Positions 1 through 8,495 of a stretch of DNA of 53,835 bases are shown in pieces. Every line of letters begins with the position of its first letter. Within the stretch, counting starts at the first letter, position 1. The translations under genes and the position numbers were made by a program. The notes beneath the pieces were generated by a model. It saw nothing but the letters and a program-made list of their open reading frames with translations, did no database searches and had not been told where the DNA came from. The stretch is from contig JAGVJJ010000004.1 in assembly GCA_020051175.1 (NCBI GenBank), positions 107,558 to 161,392 on the forward strand. The letters run 5' to 3'. Origin of the DNA: Bacteroidia bacterium (GTDB taxonomy: Bacteria; Bacteroidota; Bacteroidia; 2-12-FULL-35-15).

Positions 1-180
1 TTTTTCAAGGTATTTGTCATTATTTGACTAGGAAAATACGACACTTAAGGGTGAAAAAACGGAAACTCTGGCCGGGTTTTTATCGCTTTTTTAAACGGTT
101 AGAGTTAAAAGTGAATTAATCCTCTTTTTTAATTGATTGAAATTCAGTTGTTTGAGTGGTTGATAAAAATATATCTTGTC

Positions 181-217
181 GGAAACTTTGAAAATGAAAA
201 ACGTTTCCATAGTTTTG
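181..217 (+). promoter_or_regulatory. Promoter with overlapping TetR-type operator
   Basis: A Bacteroidota-type promoter is visible: TTG at 188-190, a 19-nt spacer, and TAGTTTTG at 210-217, matching TAnnTTTG. An inverted repeat GGAAAC-N16-GTTTCC (181-186 and 203-208) covers the -33 element and ends just before the -7 element. The start codon of the TetR-family gene lies 23 nt downstream. Seen: the motifs and their overlap. Inferred: the regulator represses its own operon from this site. Confidence 0.6.
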
Positions 218-240
218 CTCCACAATTTACAATCTGATAA

Positions 241-855
241 ATGGAAACAAAAGACAGAATATTGAAGGGTGCTGAGGAGCTGTTTTTTAAATACGGGATA
301 AAAAGTATTACCATGGATGATATTGCCAAACATTTGGGAATATCAAAAAAGACCATTTACCAGTTTTACTCTGATAAAAATGAAGTGGTAGAAACTTTGA
401 TGTCTTCACTCACGAAAACCAATGAGTGTGTTTTTCAGAAAATAGCTGACGACTCAGCAAATGTGATTGAGGAAGTTTTTGAAATGATGAAACACATGGG
501 CGCATTGTTTTCGCAAATGAATCCCAACTTGTTTTATGATTTACAAAAGTACCATCCTGACTCGTGGAAGCTTTTTAACAAATTCAAGGAGGATTTTATT
601 GAAAGAATGGTGGAAGACTCAGTAAAAAGAGGGGTTGCGCAAGGATTGGTACGTGCTGATATCAATACAAAAATTATTGCTCGTCTTCGTATGGAAGAAG
701 TGGAAATGGGCTTCAACCCCCAGGTGTTCCCACCGGATAAGTTCAAAATCATTGATGTTCAGCTTGCTTTGCTCGACCATTTTTTACATGGGATTTGTAC
801 ACTCAAAGGACATAAACTAATAAATAAATATAAACAGGTAACAGAAGAAGAATAG
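241..855 (+). CDS. TetR/AcrR family transcriptional regulator
   Basis: This is a 204-residue DNA-binding repressor of the TetR family. The N-terminal helix-turn-helix is clear at about residues 4-50, with the typical run GIKSITMDDIAKHLGISKKT followed by IYQFYSDKNEVV. The C-terminal ligand-binding half is divergent, as is usual. It is the first gene of an apparent operon with the TolC-like channel (88 nt downstream), the adaptor and the RND pump, so it most likely controls that efflux system and is released by a pump substrate. The inducer cannot be read from sequence. ATG at 241 fits the promoter at 188-217, giving a leader of roughly 15-20 nt. Confidence 0.9.
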   Translation: METKDRILKGAEELFFKYGIKSITMDDIAKHLGISKKTIYQFYSDKNEVVETLMSSLTKTNECVFQKIADDSANVIEEVFEMMKHMGALFSQMNPNLFYDLQKYHPDSWKLFNKFKEDFIERMVEDSVKRGVAQGLVRADINTKIIARLRMEEVEMGFNPQVFPPDKFKIIDVQLALLDHFLHGICTLKGHKLINKYKQVTEEE

Positions 856-918
856 TATATAAGCTTGGCAAAGAGGCTCGAACCATCAGAATTGGTGGTA
901 ACACAGATTGTTCATATA

Positions 919-938
919 AATTCGTTATTCGCTGAATA
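919..938 (+). repeat. AATTCGTTATTCG-type simple repeat
   Basis: Short low-complexity stretch of the AATTCGTTATTCG type just upstream of the TolC-like gene. A longer, similar stretch occurs at 26500-26540. This kind of intergenic filler is common in Bacteroidota genomes. No function is evident. Confidence 0.4.
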
Positions 939-943
939 AATAA

Positions 944-2293
944 ATGAAAAAAGTAGTAGTAATAATTGGTTTGGGGTTAGCGTCCTTTGCTGCCTTTAGC
1001 CAGACAAATGAAACGCCTTCATCGTATTCGTTTTCACTCCAGCAGGCCGTTGATTTTGCTTTGCAAAATCAAAACAATATTAAAAATGCAATGCTGGATG
1101 AGGAGATCGCAAAAAATAAAGTGAAGGAAGTATTTGGAATGGGCCTTCCACAGGTTAATGCCAGCTTTGATGTGAAAAAATTTCTGGAATTGCCTACATC
1201 CCTTATCCCTGCAGAGTTTTTCGGTGGCCCTCCGGGTTCATTTGCTGCTGTTCAGTTTGGAACGGAATACCAGGCTACAGCGGGATTTGATGCCAGTCAG
1301 CTGCTTTTCAGCGGAGATTATTTCCTGGGTCTTAAAGCATCAAAAGTATACCTGGAGCTTTCAAGCAAAGCAACACAACGCTCGAAAATTGAAACGGCCT
1401 CCACCGTTAGTAAAGCATATTATACAGTGCTCATTAATCAGGAACGTATTCTGTTGATGGACGCAAATATTGCACGGCTTAAAAAAACGATGGATGATAC
1501 CAAAGCATTATTAGACAATGGTCTGGTAGAGAAACTGGATCACGACCGTTTAACTGTAGCTTACAATAACCTGGTTCTGGAACATGAAAAAATTGAACGT
1601 TTATTAAAAGTAGGTGTTTATTTATTAAAATATCAGATGGGAATGGACATTGCTGCCAATCTTACTTTAACTGATAAGTTGTCCGATGTTAAGTTTGATA
1701 TAGGTTCTGATATATCCGCTGAAAAGTTTGATTATGCTAAACGTGTTGAGTATAACTTATATGAAACACAGCGCCATCTTGCAGAGCTGGATCTGAAACG
1801 TAATAAATTTTCATTTTTACCAAACGCTTTTGCCTATGGTTCTGTGAATGGTACAGCTCAACGTAATGAGTTTAACATTTTTAATACTGGTTATAGGTGG
1901 TATCCTATGGCTCTTATTGGTGCAAAGGTTGCAGTTCCAATATTCAGCGGTCTGCAGCGCAATTATAAGCTTCAGCAGGCTAAGGTGTCGCTTCAGAAGG
2001 CAGATAACAATATGGAGTTTATTAAAAAATCAATCGACCTGGAACTTTCCTCTTCTCTTACTGTTCTTCAAAATGCAGCAGCATCGCTTGAAAATCAAAA
2101 GAAAAATATGATAGTAGCAGAAGATGTGTTTCGGGTATCAAAGCTGAAATATGATCAGGGGGTAGGATCAAACATTGAAGTAATTACAGCTGAAACAGCT
2201 TTAAAAGAATCACAAACAAATTATTATAATGCTCTCTTTGATGCTCTGGTCGCAAAAATTGATTACGACAAGGCAAACGGTGCTTTGAAATAG
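944..2293 (+). CDS. TolC-like outer membrane efflux channel
   Basis: A 449-residue outer membrane channel of the TolC/OEP family, the exit duct of a tripartite pump. A signal peptide spans residues 1-19 (MKKVVVIIGLGLASFAAFSQ). The mature part starts with the usual FSLQQAVDFALQNQNNIKNA helix and has two OEP repeats; the second ends with LKYDQGVGSNIEVITAETAL, the typical last coiled-coil helix. Length matches the family. It sits between the TetR regulator and the adaptor gene, so its partners are the neighbouring adaptor and RND protein. A dispersed repeat fills the gap to the next gene. Confidence 0.92.
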   Translation: MKKVVVIIGLGLASFAAFSQTNETPSSYSFSLQQAVDFALQNQNNIKNAMLDEEIAKNKVKEVFGMGLPQVNASFDVKKFLELPTSLIPAEFFGGPPGSFAAVQFGTEYQATAGFDASQLLFSGDYFLGLKASKVYLELSSKATQRSKIETASTVSKAYYTVLINQERILLMDANIARLKKTMDDTKALLDNGLVEKLDHDRLTVAYNNLVLEHEKIERLLKVGVYLLKYQMGMDIAANLTLTDKLSDVKFDIGSDISAEKFDYAKRVEYNLYETQRHLAELDLKRNKFSFLPNAFAYGSVNGTAQRNEFNIFNTGYRWYPMALIGAKVAVPIFSGLQRNYKLQQAKVSLQKADNNMEFIKKSIDLELSSSLTVLQNAAASLENQKKNMIVAEDVFRVSKLKYDQGVGSNIEVITAETALKESQTNYYNALFDALVAKIDYDKANGALK

Positions 2294-2350
2294 AACATTT
2301 TAAAAAATAATTAACGAATAGAATAATATAAAATAATCCTAGCATACGCC

Positions 2351-2390
2351 ACACCCCTCTCCTTTGGAGAGGGATAAAGGGTGAGGCTTA
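2351..2390 (+). repeat. Dispersed CTCTCCTTTGGAGAG palindromic repeat, copy 1
   Basis: The core CCTCTCCTTTGGAGAGG is palindromic and is flanked by CACCC on the left and GGGTGAGG on the right, which also pair. It lies in the 116-nt gap between the channel and adaptor genes. Two further copies are at 14072-14112 and 14164-14202. Since it is transcribed within an operon it could form a hairpin that modulates read-through or mRNA stability; that is inference. Confidence 0.8.
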
Positions 2391-2409
2391 AAAACAACAA
2401 CACCGGCAA

Positions 2410-3555
2410 ATGAAAAAAATATTTTTAATTCCAGGTTTGGCACTGCTACTAGTTGCATGTAATTCAGGAACCGACAAACAGAAAAAACTTGAAAAATTTA
2501 CAAAGCAGGAAGCTGAATTAAAATCAAAGCTGGATGCCTTAGGCGCTGAATGGAAAAGTGTAAAAGATTCAATTGTTGCGTTAAAAGCTGAATTGGGTGA
2601 GAAGGATTCTTCTGCAAATGCTGTTGCGGTATCTGTTGCAGTTTTGAAACCAGAGGTGTTCAGAAATTATATTGATGTACAGGGTCGTGTGGATGCTGAT
2701 GAAAACGTGGCTATCAGTACTGAAATGCCAGGAACAATTACAAGGATAAATGTAAAAGTGGGCGACAATGTGAACAAAGGGGACGTGTTGGCTGAAACTG
2801 ATGCACGTACTATACAGCAAAGTATTGCCGACCTGCAAACCAACTATGATTTGGTAACCCAGATCTTTGATAAGCAAAAAAACTTGTGGGACCAGAAAAT
2901 AGGTACTGAAGTACAGTTTCTGCAGGCAAAAACAAACAAGGAAAGTATGGAGAAAAAAATGGCAATGTTGCAACAGCAGTTGTCCATGTCGAAAATAATT
3001 TCCCCTATCAGTGGCACTGTTGATGCGGTGGATATTAAGTTAGGTCAAATGGTTGCACCGGGTATGCCTGCTATTCGTGTAATCAATTTTTCCAATCTGA
3101 AAGTAAAAGCGGATGTTGCCGAAACCTACGCTTCAAAAATTAAAAAAGGAAGTGAAGTAATTGTGTTTTTCCCGGATATGGACGATACATTAAAAACAAA
3201 AGTAAATTTTGTTTCCCGTGCCATCAATCCTGCAAGCCGCACATTTCTTGTAGAAGTGTTATTGGATAACAAAAAAGAATATCATCCGAATATGGTTGCC
3301 CGCTTGAATGTAAACGATTACCAGTCGGCTCAGCCCGCTATAACTGTTCCTGTGCGTACCATCCAGAAGGATGAGAATAACGCATCGTTTGTGTTTGTTG
3401 CTGAAAATGGTATAGCCAAAAAGCGGATTGTAACACTTGGTAAAGAGTATAGTGGCAAAGCAGAAATTAAATCAGGGTTGAATGAAAATGATTTGTTGGT
3501 TACTCTTGGTTATGATGTAATCAATGATGGTGATCCAATAGTTTATAAACAATAA
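2410..3555 (+). CDS. RND efflux periplasmic adaptor lipoprotein (HlyD/AcrA-like)
   Basis: A 381-residue membrane-fusion protein that bridges the RND pump and the TolC-like channel in the periplasm. The N-terminus is a lipoprotein signal with lipobox LLVAC (Cys at residue 16-17), followed by a charged coiled-coil (about 25-60). A biotinyl-lipoyl half-motif occurs at about 97-127 (PGTITRINVKVGDNVNKGDV), a helical hairpin at about 131-190, and the second lipoyl half at about 197-220 (SPISGTVDAVDIKLGQMV). Beta-barrel and membrane-proximal domains follow. An extra N-terminal coiled coil ahead of the lipoyl domain is slightly unusual. Third gene of the efflux operon. Confidence 0.92.
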   Translation: MKKIFLIPGLALLLVACNSGTDKQKKLEKFTKQEAELKSKLDALGAEWKSVKDSIVALKAELGEKDSSANAVAVSVAVLKPEVFRNYIDVQGRVDADENVAISTEMPGTITRINVKVGDNVNKGDVLAETDARTIQQSIADLQTNYDLVTQIFDKQKNLWDQKIGTEVQFLQAKTNKESMEKKMAMLQQQLSMSKIISPISGTVDAVDIKLGQMVAPGMPAIRVINFSNLKVKADVAETYASKIKKGSEVIVFFPDMDDTLKTKVNFVSRAINPASRTFLVEVLLDNKKEYHPNMVARLNVNDYQSAQPAITVPVRTIQKDENNASFVFVAENGIAKKRIVTLGKEYSGKAEIKSGLNENDLLVTLGYDVINDGDPIVYKQ

Positions 3556-3582
3556 AAATAACCTTTCGAGAAATTATAAATA

Positions 3583-3613
3583 CTGCATAGCGCCTTTGTG
3601 CCTTTGTGGCAAA
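3583..3613 (+). repeat. CCTTTGTGCCTTTGTGGC intergenic repeat
   Basis: The gap between adaptor and pump genes holds GCGCCTTTGTGCCTTTGTGG, a direct double of CCTTTGTG. I recognise this as a phrase often seen between genes in Bacteroidota genomes. No role is evident here; it stands just before the RND pump start at 3626. Confidence 0.5.
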
Positions 3614-3625
3614 TAAAAAATTATC

Positions 3626-6600
3626 ATGAAATTCAAAGAATTTAAACCCGCAAGCTGGGCAATTGATAACAGGATAAGTATATATATACTTACGGTCTTT
3701 ATTTCAATATTGGGTATCGCTTCATACAACAGCTTGCCAAAAGAAAGCTTCCCGGATATTGTAATTCCTACAATGTATATCAATACAGTTTATGCTGGAA
3801 ATTCTCCTGCCAATATTGAAAACCTGGTTACCAAACCAATTGAAAAACAATTGAAGGGTATTGCCGGAGTGAAAAAATTAAATTCAACTTCGTTGCAGGA
3901 TGTATCGGTAATTATGGTTGAGTTTGCGACTTCTGTGGATGTTTCGGAAGCAAAAGAGAAGGTAAAGGATGCGGTTGCTAAAGCCGATCAGGATTTACCA
4001 AAGGACCTTACCCGTCAGCCGAATGTAATAGAAATTAATTTTTCAGAGATTCCTATCATGTACGTGAATATTGCTGGGAACATGGATTTAAATAAGCTGA
4101 AAAGGTACGCTGATGACGTGAAGGATGGTATTGAAGGCATGAAAGAGATTTCGCGGGTTATCATGGCTGGTGATTTGGAACGTGAGATTCAGATAAATGT
4201 TGACATGTTTAAAATGCAGGCTGCAAATTTTGCTCTGTCGGATATTCAACGTGCTGTATATATGGAGAATATGAACATCTCAGGAGGTTTGGTTCCAATG
4301 GACGGAATGAAACGAAACCTGGCTGTAAAAGGTGAGTTTAAAACTGTGGAAGAACTTAAGAATCTCGTTATTGCATCAGGTTCAGGTGCTAAAGTATATT
4401 TGAAAGATATTGCTGAAGTTATAGATAGCAATAAGGAACAGGAAAGCTATGCCCGTCTTGAAGGTAAGAATGTAATTACCTTAAATGTGATTAAACGTAG
4501 TGGTGAAAACTTGATCGATGCATCCGACAAGGTACATGCTCTTGTTGAAAAAATGGGAAAAGAGAACTTTCCTAAGGACCTGAAAATAACTATAACAGGC
4601 GATCAGTCTGAAAAAACAAGAACTACCCTGCATGATTTGATCAATACGATTATTATCGGCTTTATATTGGTAACATTCATTTTAATGTTCTTTATGGGCG
4701 TTACCAATGCAATATTCGTTGCCTTGTCTGTGCCTCTGTCAATGTTTATTGCATTTGCTGTGATGCCGTTGATTGGTGATAGCTTCGGGTTCAGTTATAC
4801 AATGAACATGATTGTGCTGTTTGCTTTCCTGCTTGCACTCGGTATTGTGGTGGACGATGCAATTGTGGTTATCGAAAATACGCACCGTATTTTTGATAAC
4901 GGAAAAAAGGATATTGTGTATGCCGCTAAATCTGCTGCCGGGGAAGTCTTCCTTCCGGTATTGAGTGGAACATTAACAACTCTGGCTCCCTTTGTGCCGC
5001 TTTTATTCTGGAGCGGTATCATCGGTAAATTTATGTTTTATCTGCCCATTACGTTGATTATAACGTTGCTGGCATCGTTAGTTGTCGCATACATCATCAA
5101 TCCTGTTTTCGCTGTAGACTTTATGAAATCGCACGATGAAGAAAAGAAAAAATACGGCAAATTATCTGGTCTGGCCAAATTACAGCTTGTAATGTATTTG
5201 ATAGCATCTGTATTGGCTCATTTAATGGGTTTGCACGCATTTGCTAATCTGATATTATTCTTTGCTTTCTTCATGATATTGCACCGCTTCTGGTTGCATA
5301 AAATTATTGAGGCATTTCAAACCCGCTTTTGGCCTGCATTTCAAAGCGCTTATTCAAGACTCTTGGCGCGTTTTCTTCGCCACCCCGGAAGGGCAGTTTG
5401 GGGTGTTGTTGGGTTGTTTTTTCTTTCTATTGTGTTTTTCGTGGCACGCGGACCCAAAGTGGTTTTCTTCCCGCAGGGCGACCCGAACTTTGTTTATGTA
5501 TACGTAAAGCTGCCTGTTGGTACGGATCCTAAGAAAACAAATGAGGTAATGTTGCAGGTTGAACAAAAGGTAAATGATGTTATTGGCGATTCCAATAAAA
5601 TTGTGAAATCCATTATTACAAATGTTACCAAGGGCACTACGGATCCTCAGGATCAGGATCAGGGCGAGTATCCTAACAGAGGTAAAATTGCAATTGCCTT
5701 TGTTGATTTCAAAGACAGGGAAGGGCAGTCAACTTCGGATTATTTAAAGCAATTACAAGGTTTAAAATGGAACATTCCCGGAGCCGAAATTACTGTTGCA
5801 AAGGAGCAGGCAGGTCCTCCGGTTTCAAAACCAATTAATATTGAGGTACGTGGTGATAACTTTGATGAGCTGGTTGTGAATTCCATAAAATTGAAACGTT
5901 ATCTGGATGAACAGAAAATTCCGGGAGTATTAAACTTAAAATCAGATTTTGAAACGATTAATCCTGAAATAGTCTTTAATATTGACAGGGAACGTGCCAA
6001 CCGGGAAGGCATAAATACTGCGACAATTGGAATGGAAATACGTAAGGCCGTTTTTGGTGATGAGGTAAGTAAGTTCCGCGATGCAAACGACCAGTATCCT
6101 ATCCAGTTAAGGTACAAATACGATCAAAGAAATAATATCGAAGCATTGCGAAATCTTAAAATTACTTTCCGGGATATGAACATGGGCGGTATTCTGCGGA
6201 GTGTTCCTTTATCTGCCTTCTGTACGGTCGAATACAGCAATACTTATGGTGGTATTAAACGTAAAATGCAAAAGCGTGTTATCACCCTTTCATCAAATGT
6301 TGTAGAGGGCTTTAATGAAGTGGAAGTTGCAGGCAATGTAGATAAAATTATGGCCGGATATGTGCCAACAGGTAAGGTTGAAGTTAAAATGACCGGGCAA
6401 CAGGAAGAGCAGGCTGAAACAGGTGCCTTTCTGGGTAAAGCACTACTTGGCTCATTCGCTTTGATGATGCTTATCCTTGTCCTTCAATTTAATGCGGTGG
6501 GTAAGCCAATTATCATCTTGTCGGAAATCCTGTTCAGTATCATTGGTGTATTGATTGGTACTGCTATTTTTAAAATGAACATGAGTATTGTAATGACAGG

Positions 6601-7102
6601 TGTTGGTATCATTGCATTGGGTGGTGTGGTGGTCCGAAATGGTATACTCTTGATTGAGTTTGCGGAAATGGCGCGTAAGGAAGGAATGAGCCTGTATGCT
6701 GCTACACTTGAGGCTGGCCGTACACGTATGACTCCGGTTATCCTTACGGCAACAGCTGCTATCTTGGGTTTAATTCCACTTGCTGTCGGTCTGAATATTG
6801 ATTTTCAGGCGCTGTTTGCTACTGGTAATCCTCACATCTATTTAGGTGGCGATAGCGTGGTGTTCTGGGGGCCATTATCGTGGACAATGATTTTTGGACT
6901 TGCGTTTGCAACATTCCTTACACTATTGCTGGTTCCTGCAATGTATCTTATTTCAGAGCGTTTGAAACGCAAGTCTGTAATTGTTCTTGATCATTTCGGA
7001 ATGTCTCATGCATTAATGTATGTTCCGTTCTTTGTGTGGATTTGCCGTATAGGATTAAGATTAAAAGGCAAAAAGCTGGAGTTCGGTGATTTGGATTACT
7101 AA
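3626..7102 (+). CDS. RND efflux pump, inner membrane transporter
   Basis: A 1158-residue proton-driven RND transporter (AcrB/MMPL superfamily, HAE1-like). The standard plan is visible: TM1 near residue 20, a periplasmic porter loop, TM2-TM6 at about 335-505, then a second half with the same layout. TM4 carries the proton-relay pair in GIVVDDAIVVIEN (about residue 411). Two oddities: a hydrophobic hairpin at about 520-560 between TM6 and TM7 where most family members have only an amphipathic helix, and a further hydrophobic segment near the C-terminus after TM12. Substrate is unknown; the TM4 Asp-Asp pair favours organic compounds over metals. Last gene of the TetR-controlled operon. Confidence 0.93.
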   Translation: MKFKEFKPASWAIDNRISIYILTVFISILGIASYNSLPKESFPDIVIPTMYINTVYAGNSPANIENLVTKPIEKQLKGIAGVKKLNSTSLQDVSVIMVEFATSVDVSEAKEKVKDAVAKADQDLPKDLTRQPNVIEINFSEIPIMYVNIAGNMDLNKLKRYADDVKDGIEGMKEISRVIMAGDLEREIQINVDMFKMQAANFALSDIQRAVYMENMNISGGLVPMDGMKRNLAVKGEFKTVEELKNLVIASGSGAKVYLKDIAEVIDSNKEQESYARLEGKNVITLNVIKRSGENLIDASDKVHALVEKMGKENFPKDLKITITGDQSEKTRTTLHDLINTIIIGFILVTFILMFFMGVTNAIFVALSVPLSMFIAFAVMPLIGDSFGFSYTMNMIVLFAFLLALGIVVDDAIVVIENTHRIFDNGKKDIVYAAKSAAGEVFLPVLSGTLTTLAPFVPLLFWSGIIGKFMFYLPITLIITLLASLVVAYIINPVFAVDFMKSHDEEKKKYGKLSGLAKLQLVMYLIASVLAHLMGLHAFANLILFFAFFMILHRFWLHKIIEAFQTRFWPAFQSAYSRLLARFLRHPGRAVWGVVGLFFLSIVFFVARGPKVVFFPQGDPNFVYVYVKLPVGTDPKKTNEVMLQVEQKVNDVIGDSNKIVKSIITNVTKGTTDPQDQDQGEYPNRGKIAIAFVDFKDREGQSTSDYLKQLQGLKWNIPGAEITVAKEQAGPPVSKPINIEVRGDNFDELVVNSIKLKRYLDEQKIPGVLNLKSDFETINPEIVFNIDRERANREGINTATIGMEIRKAVFGDEVSKFRDANDQYPIQLRYKYDQRNNIEALRNLKITFRDMNMGGILRSVPLSAFCTVEYSNTYGGIKRKMQKRVITLSSNVVEGFNEVEVAGNVDKIMAGYVPTGKVEVKMTGQQEEQAETGAFLGKALLGSFALMMLILVLQFNAVGKPIIILSEILFSIIGVLIGTAIFKMNMSIVMTGVGIIALGGVVVRNGILLIEFAEMARKEGMSLYAATLEAGRTRMTPVILTATAAILGLIPLAVGLNIDFQALFATGNPHIYLGGDSVVFWGPLSWTMIFGLAFATFLTLLLVPAMYLISERLKRKSVIVLDHFGMSHALMYVPFFVWICRIGLRLKGKKLEFGDLDY

Positions 7103-7110
7103 AATTATAT

Positions 7111-7160
7111 TTCGAGCAGAGTGAAGCAATCTCATGCCAGTCAGGGATTGCTTCGCTTTG
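7111..7160 (+). repeat. Palindromic GAAGCAATC/GATTGCTTC element
   Basis: Starting 9 nt after the RND stop, AGCAGAGTGAAGCAATC is followed after about 17 nt by GATTGCTTCGCTTTG, forming a long imperfect hairpin. The wording resembles the TCGAGCAGAG repeat family also found at 17429-17459. Its position directly after the operon suggests it may act as a transcription end or 3' stabiliser; a U-rich tail is only weak. Confidence 0.6.
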
Positions 7161-7186
7161 TTATATTGAAAATAAAAACGTGATTC

Positions 7187-7381
7187 ATGGGAGCATTAAT
7201 GTTCATAAGCCTTGGTGCATTATTTCTGCTCAGCCTCCCACTCATTACATCCCGGCTGGCAAAACGCCTGGGCCGTAATCCCAAAGTGTGGTTTGTTATA
7301 GGCTTCTTATTACCTGTAATCGCTACATTTATTCTCTTCTTGCTGCCCGATCTGTCAGATGAGAATTTAACCAAACAATAA
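7187..7381 (+). CDS. Small two-helix membrane protein
   Basis: A 64-residue protein with two hydrophobic segments (about residues 4-20 and 33-53), a basic connecting loop (RLAKRLGRNPK) and an acidic tail. The sequence is well formed as a membrane protein and the ORF fills the space between the repeat at 7111 and the element at 7407. I do not recognise a family. The positively charged loop suggests that it faces the cytoplasm. It may be co-transcribed with the efflux operon, but a hairpin element separates them. Confidence 0.6.
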   Translation: MGALMFISLGALFLLSLPLITSRLAKRLGRNPKVWFVIGFLLPVIATFILFLLPDLSDENLTKQ

Positions 7382-7406
7382 AACAGATGCGTACTATCTG
7401 TCGAAG

Positions 7407-7525
7407 TCGCGCGTGAGGCCTGAAAAAACGCGGTGCTTTGTCGGCTGTGTGGAGGAATCGTTTTTTCTTGTCCCGATAGCTATCGGGATTTTGTTATTTT
7501 TTCAACAAGAAAAGTAAAACACACA
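7407..7525 (+). repeat. Structured repeat element, copy 1 (with nested palindrome)
   Basis: This stretch aligns with 21471-21585. It contains a stem GAAAAAACG (7422-7430) with CGTTTTTTC (7459-7467), a conserved G-rich loop, then CTTGT pairing with ACAAG (7505-7509) and an AAAAGTAA tail. The palindrome TCCCGATAGCTATCGGGA at 7471-7488 sits inside it and is missing from the other copy. Stem bases differ between the copies but pairing is kept. It lies between convergent genes. Possible structured RNA or terminator-like mobile repeat; function unknown. Confidence 0.65.
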
Positions 7526-7578
7526 TTACTTAACATTCGCAAAGTAGCCGTATGATTAATTCACTGAAACCCAACCCT

Positions 7579-8409
7579 TCATTTCTCTTTCATAAACCCT
7601 ATAATCTCCTTGTACCCTTTGTTGTACCGATTTACATACTGAAAAATCATCCCAATATGCCTTTTCCGTTTCACAACAATCAGCTTCGTATCTGGCTCAA
7701 TCTTCATAACTGATTCATAAAACCTCGAATTATCTTTTATAATTCCCGAACCCGTTTTTCCTCCGAGGAACATTAAAAATGGAGGCATCCCTTTGTGCAG
7801 ATGGGAAATAGGTGAGGCACTCACCCATGTCTCTTGGTTTGAAGTAAAAGTGGGAGTAAAAATATTGTAATATTTCGGTTCCGCATTTTTTAAGTAACTG
7901 TTTATATCAAGCCCGAACCCATCAATTAAAATCGTTCCTCTTATAGGGTTCGGGATTTTTAAATTATTAAAATAAGTATTGTCTGTTGCAATAAGAGCAG
8001 CAAGGTGTCCACCGGCCGAATGTCCCGAAATGTATATTTTACTGGTGTCTCCGCCATAAGCGCTTATGTTTTGTTTAATCCATTCCACAGCTGTTGCAGC
8101 ATCTGCTGCCATGCCATCGTAAGTTGTTCGGTCATTAAGTCGGTAATCAATGATCACCGCTACAGCACCGTTCTTCACCATTCCCTTTCCCAAAAAATCA
8201 TACATTGATTTTTTGCCCGAATTCCAGCTGCCACCATGAATAAAAATGAAAACAGGTTTAGCTGTTTCTTTCTTTTTAGGTGAATACACATCAAGCTGTA
8301 GTTTATGTTCTGCACTGTATGTAATGTCTTTCGATTTCTTAACAGCACAACCGGTCAATACTAAAAATGCTAAAGAAAGGAGAAAACAATAAGTACAAAT
8401 TCGCATCAT
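7579..8409 (-). CDS. Alpha/beta hydrolase lipoprotein, esterase/BD-FAE-like
   Basis: A 276-residue probable lipoprotein hydrolase. The N-terminus is a lipoprotein signal ending in LVLTGC (Cys about 21). The oxyanion motif HGGSWNSGKK occurs near residue 58 and the nucleophile elbow GHSAGGHLAAL near 129, as in the hormone-sensitive-lipase and feruloyl-esterase-like families. A late Asp (EPDTKLIVV) and His (KRKRHIGM) complete a plausible catalytic triad. The likely reaction is hydrolysis of a carboxyl ester on a sugar or small molecule at the cell surface or in the periplasm. It follows phoH on the same strand after an 86-nt gap with a weak hairpin. Confidence 0.85.
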   Translation of the reverse strand: MMRICTYCFLLSLAFLVLTGCAVKKSKDITYSAEHKLQLDVYSPKKKETAKPVFIFIHGGSWNSGKKSMYDFLGKGMVKNGAVAVIIDYRLNDRTTYDGMAADAATAVEWIKQNISAYGGDTSKIYISGHSAGGHLAALIATDNTYFNNLKIPNPIRGTILIDGFGLDINSYLKNAEPKYYNIFTPTFTSNQETWVSASPISHLHKGMPPFLMFLGGKTGSGIIKDNSRFYESVMKIEPDTKLIVVKRKRHIGMIFQYVNRYNKGYKEIIGFMKEK

Positions 8410-8434
8410 AAAATAGAAAATACGTGTGTAAAGG

Positions 8435-8465
8435 CGAAAGGCCGCACAGTTTGTACAGCCTTTCG
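8435..8465 (-). terminator. Hairpin downstream of phoH-like gene
   Basis: CGAAAGGC at 8435-8442 pairs with GCCTTTCG at 8458-8465 across a 15-nt loop. On the minus strand it stands 30 nt after the PhoH-family stop codon and before the esterase gene. It lacks a proper U-tract, so termination is only a possibility; it may be an attenuating or stabilising hairpin. Confidence 0.3.
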
Positions 8466-8495
8466 TAAATTCGCAATCATTCGTTTATTTGTAAC

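Noticed and set aside
91..333. Minus-strand frames over the TetR promoter (91-333 and 144-356).
   Set aside because: They overlap a well-supported promoter and the TetR start and encode no recognisable protein.
2351..2390. Classic rho-independent terminator between channel and adaptor genes.
   Set aside because: The hairpin lacks a U-tract and belongs to a dispersed repeat family; the genes form one functional efflux system.
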